Assembly: GCA_004366195.1 (NCBI GenBank)
Contig: SIRV01000275.1
Location: forward strand, 1-5,730
Source: Actinomycetota bacterium
Lineage (GTDB): Bacteria; Actinomycetota; UBA4738; HRBIN12
Length of the DNA stretch: 5,730 bases
Reading direction: 5' to 3'
Made by a program: the position numbers and the translations under genes. How positions within the stretch are numbered: position 1 is the first letter of the stretch; every line of letters starts with the position of its first letter. This document shows positions 5,531 through 5,730 of the stretch, one piece after another. The notes below the pieces were generated by a model. It did not search any database. It worked only from the letters and a program-made list of their open reading frames with translations, and was not told where the DNA came from.

Positions 5531-5730
5531 ATGAGCGTGAAGGTCGGCATCAACGGCTTCGGCCGGATCGGACGCAACTTCTTCCGCGCCGCGAAGCGGC
5601 AGGGCAAGGACTGGGACTTCGTCGCGGTCAACGACATCACCGATGCGAAGACCCTGGCTCACCTGCTGAAGTACGACTCGGTGCTCGGGCCGCTCGAGGC
5701 CGACGTACGGGCCACGGAGGAGGGGATCGC
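5531..5730 (+). CDS. gap: Type I glyceraldehyde-3-phosphate dehydrogenase, N-terminal part (3' end outside window)
   Basis: GAPDH oxidises and phosphorylates glyceraldehyde-3-phosphate to 1,3-bisphosphoglycerate with NAD(P)+ in central glycolysis. Only the first 66 codons are present. They carry the N-terminal Rossmann signature VGINGFGRIGRN (residues 5-16, with the G-x-G-x-x-G pattern at 9-14), the strand-end VAVND (31-35, whose Asp is the usual contact for the NAD adenosine ribose) and the conserved LAHLLKYDSVLG (42-53). The catalytic Cys lies beyond the window. Asp35 suggests an NAD-dependent glycolytic enzyme, though this cannot be settled from the fragment. It is separated from rapZ by 97 bases that hold hairpins, a -10 box and a strong ribosome-binding site, so it is probably transcribed on its own or with downstream genes such as pgk and tpi, which are not seen here. 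Confidence 0.98.
   Translation, partial: MSVKVGINGFGRIGRNFFRAAKRQGKDWDFVAVNDITDAKTLAHLLKYDSVLGPLEADVRATEEGI

Noticed and set aside
4306..5640. A 444-codon minus-strand open frame over the end of uvrC, rapZ and the start of gap
   Set aside because: It is a shadow of three recognised genes, with no recognisable domain and low-complexity composition.
1..5730. A defence island, mobile element, CRISPR array or tRNA
   Set aside because: I saw no transposase, integrase, regularly spaced repeats, or tRNA-like cloverleaf on either strand; apart from the lipoprotein the genes are housekeeping genes.

Overview
The window is a high-GC stretch (about 70% by eye, strongly GC-biased third codon positions) that reads as chromosomal DNA of an actinobacterium, probably from a poorly cultivated lineage. 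Three signs point there: the order uvrC-rapZ-gap, a RapZ P-loop with Arg in place of Lys (GLSGAGRS, common in actinobacterial RapZ), and genes that appear to start at or very near their transcription start behind a TANNNT -10 box. The assignment is an inference; no rRNA or other marker is present. All genes are on the + strand, and there is no RNA gene, mobile element or CRISPR array.

Layout: (1) 2-619, the C-terminal end of uvrA, the damage-sensing ATPase of nucleotide excision repair. (2) 661-2622, a 653-residue predicted lipoprotein that I cannot match to a named family member. It has a lipobox signal peptide, seven propeller-like repeats, a Pro/Thr linker, an amicyanin/plastocyanin-like cupredoxin, a collagen-like Gly-X-Y linker and a second cupredoxin. 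(3) 2663-4528, complete uvrC, the excision nuclease. (4) 4528-5433, complete rapZ, joined to uvrC by a TGATG stop/start overlap. (5) 5531-5730, the first 66 codons of gap (glyceraldehyde-3-phosphate dehydrogenase).

The two repair genes flank the copper-protein gene, which seems to have its own promoter and nothing that ties it to repair. uvrC and rapZ look like one translationally coupled unit. gap has its own promoter and a strong Shine-Dalgarno sequence. In many Actinobacteria yvcK and whiA lie between rapZ and gap; here they are absent.

The points most worth a second look are the propeller plus twin-cupredoxin lipoprotein, its collagen-like linker, a one-base-loop G-quadruplex motif starting in the rapZ start codon, a shared GCTANNNT promoter element before three genes, and a long hairpin inside the lipoprotein gene. 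No new multi-gene system is evident.
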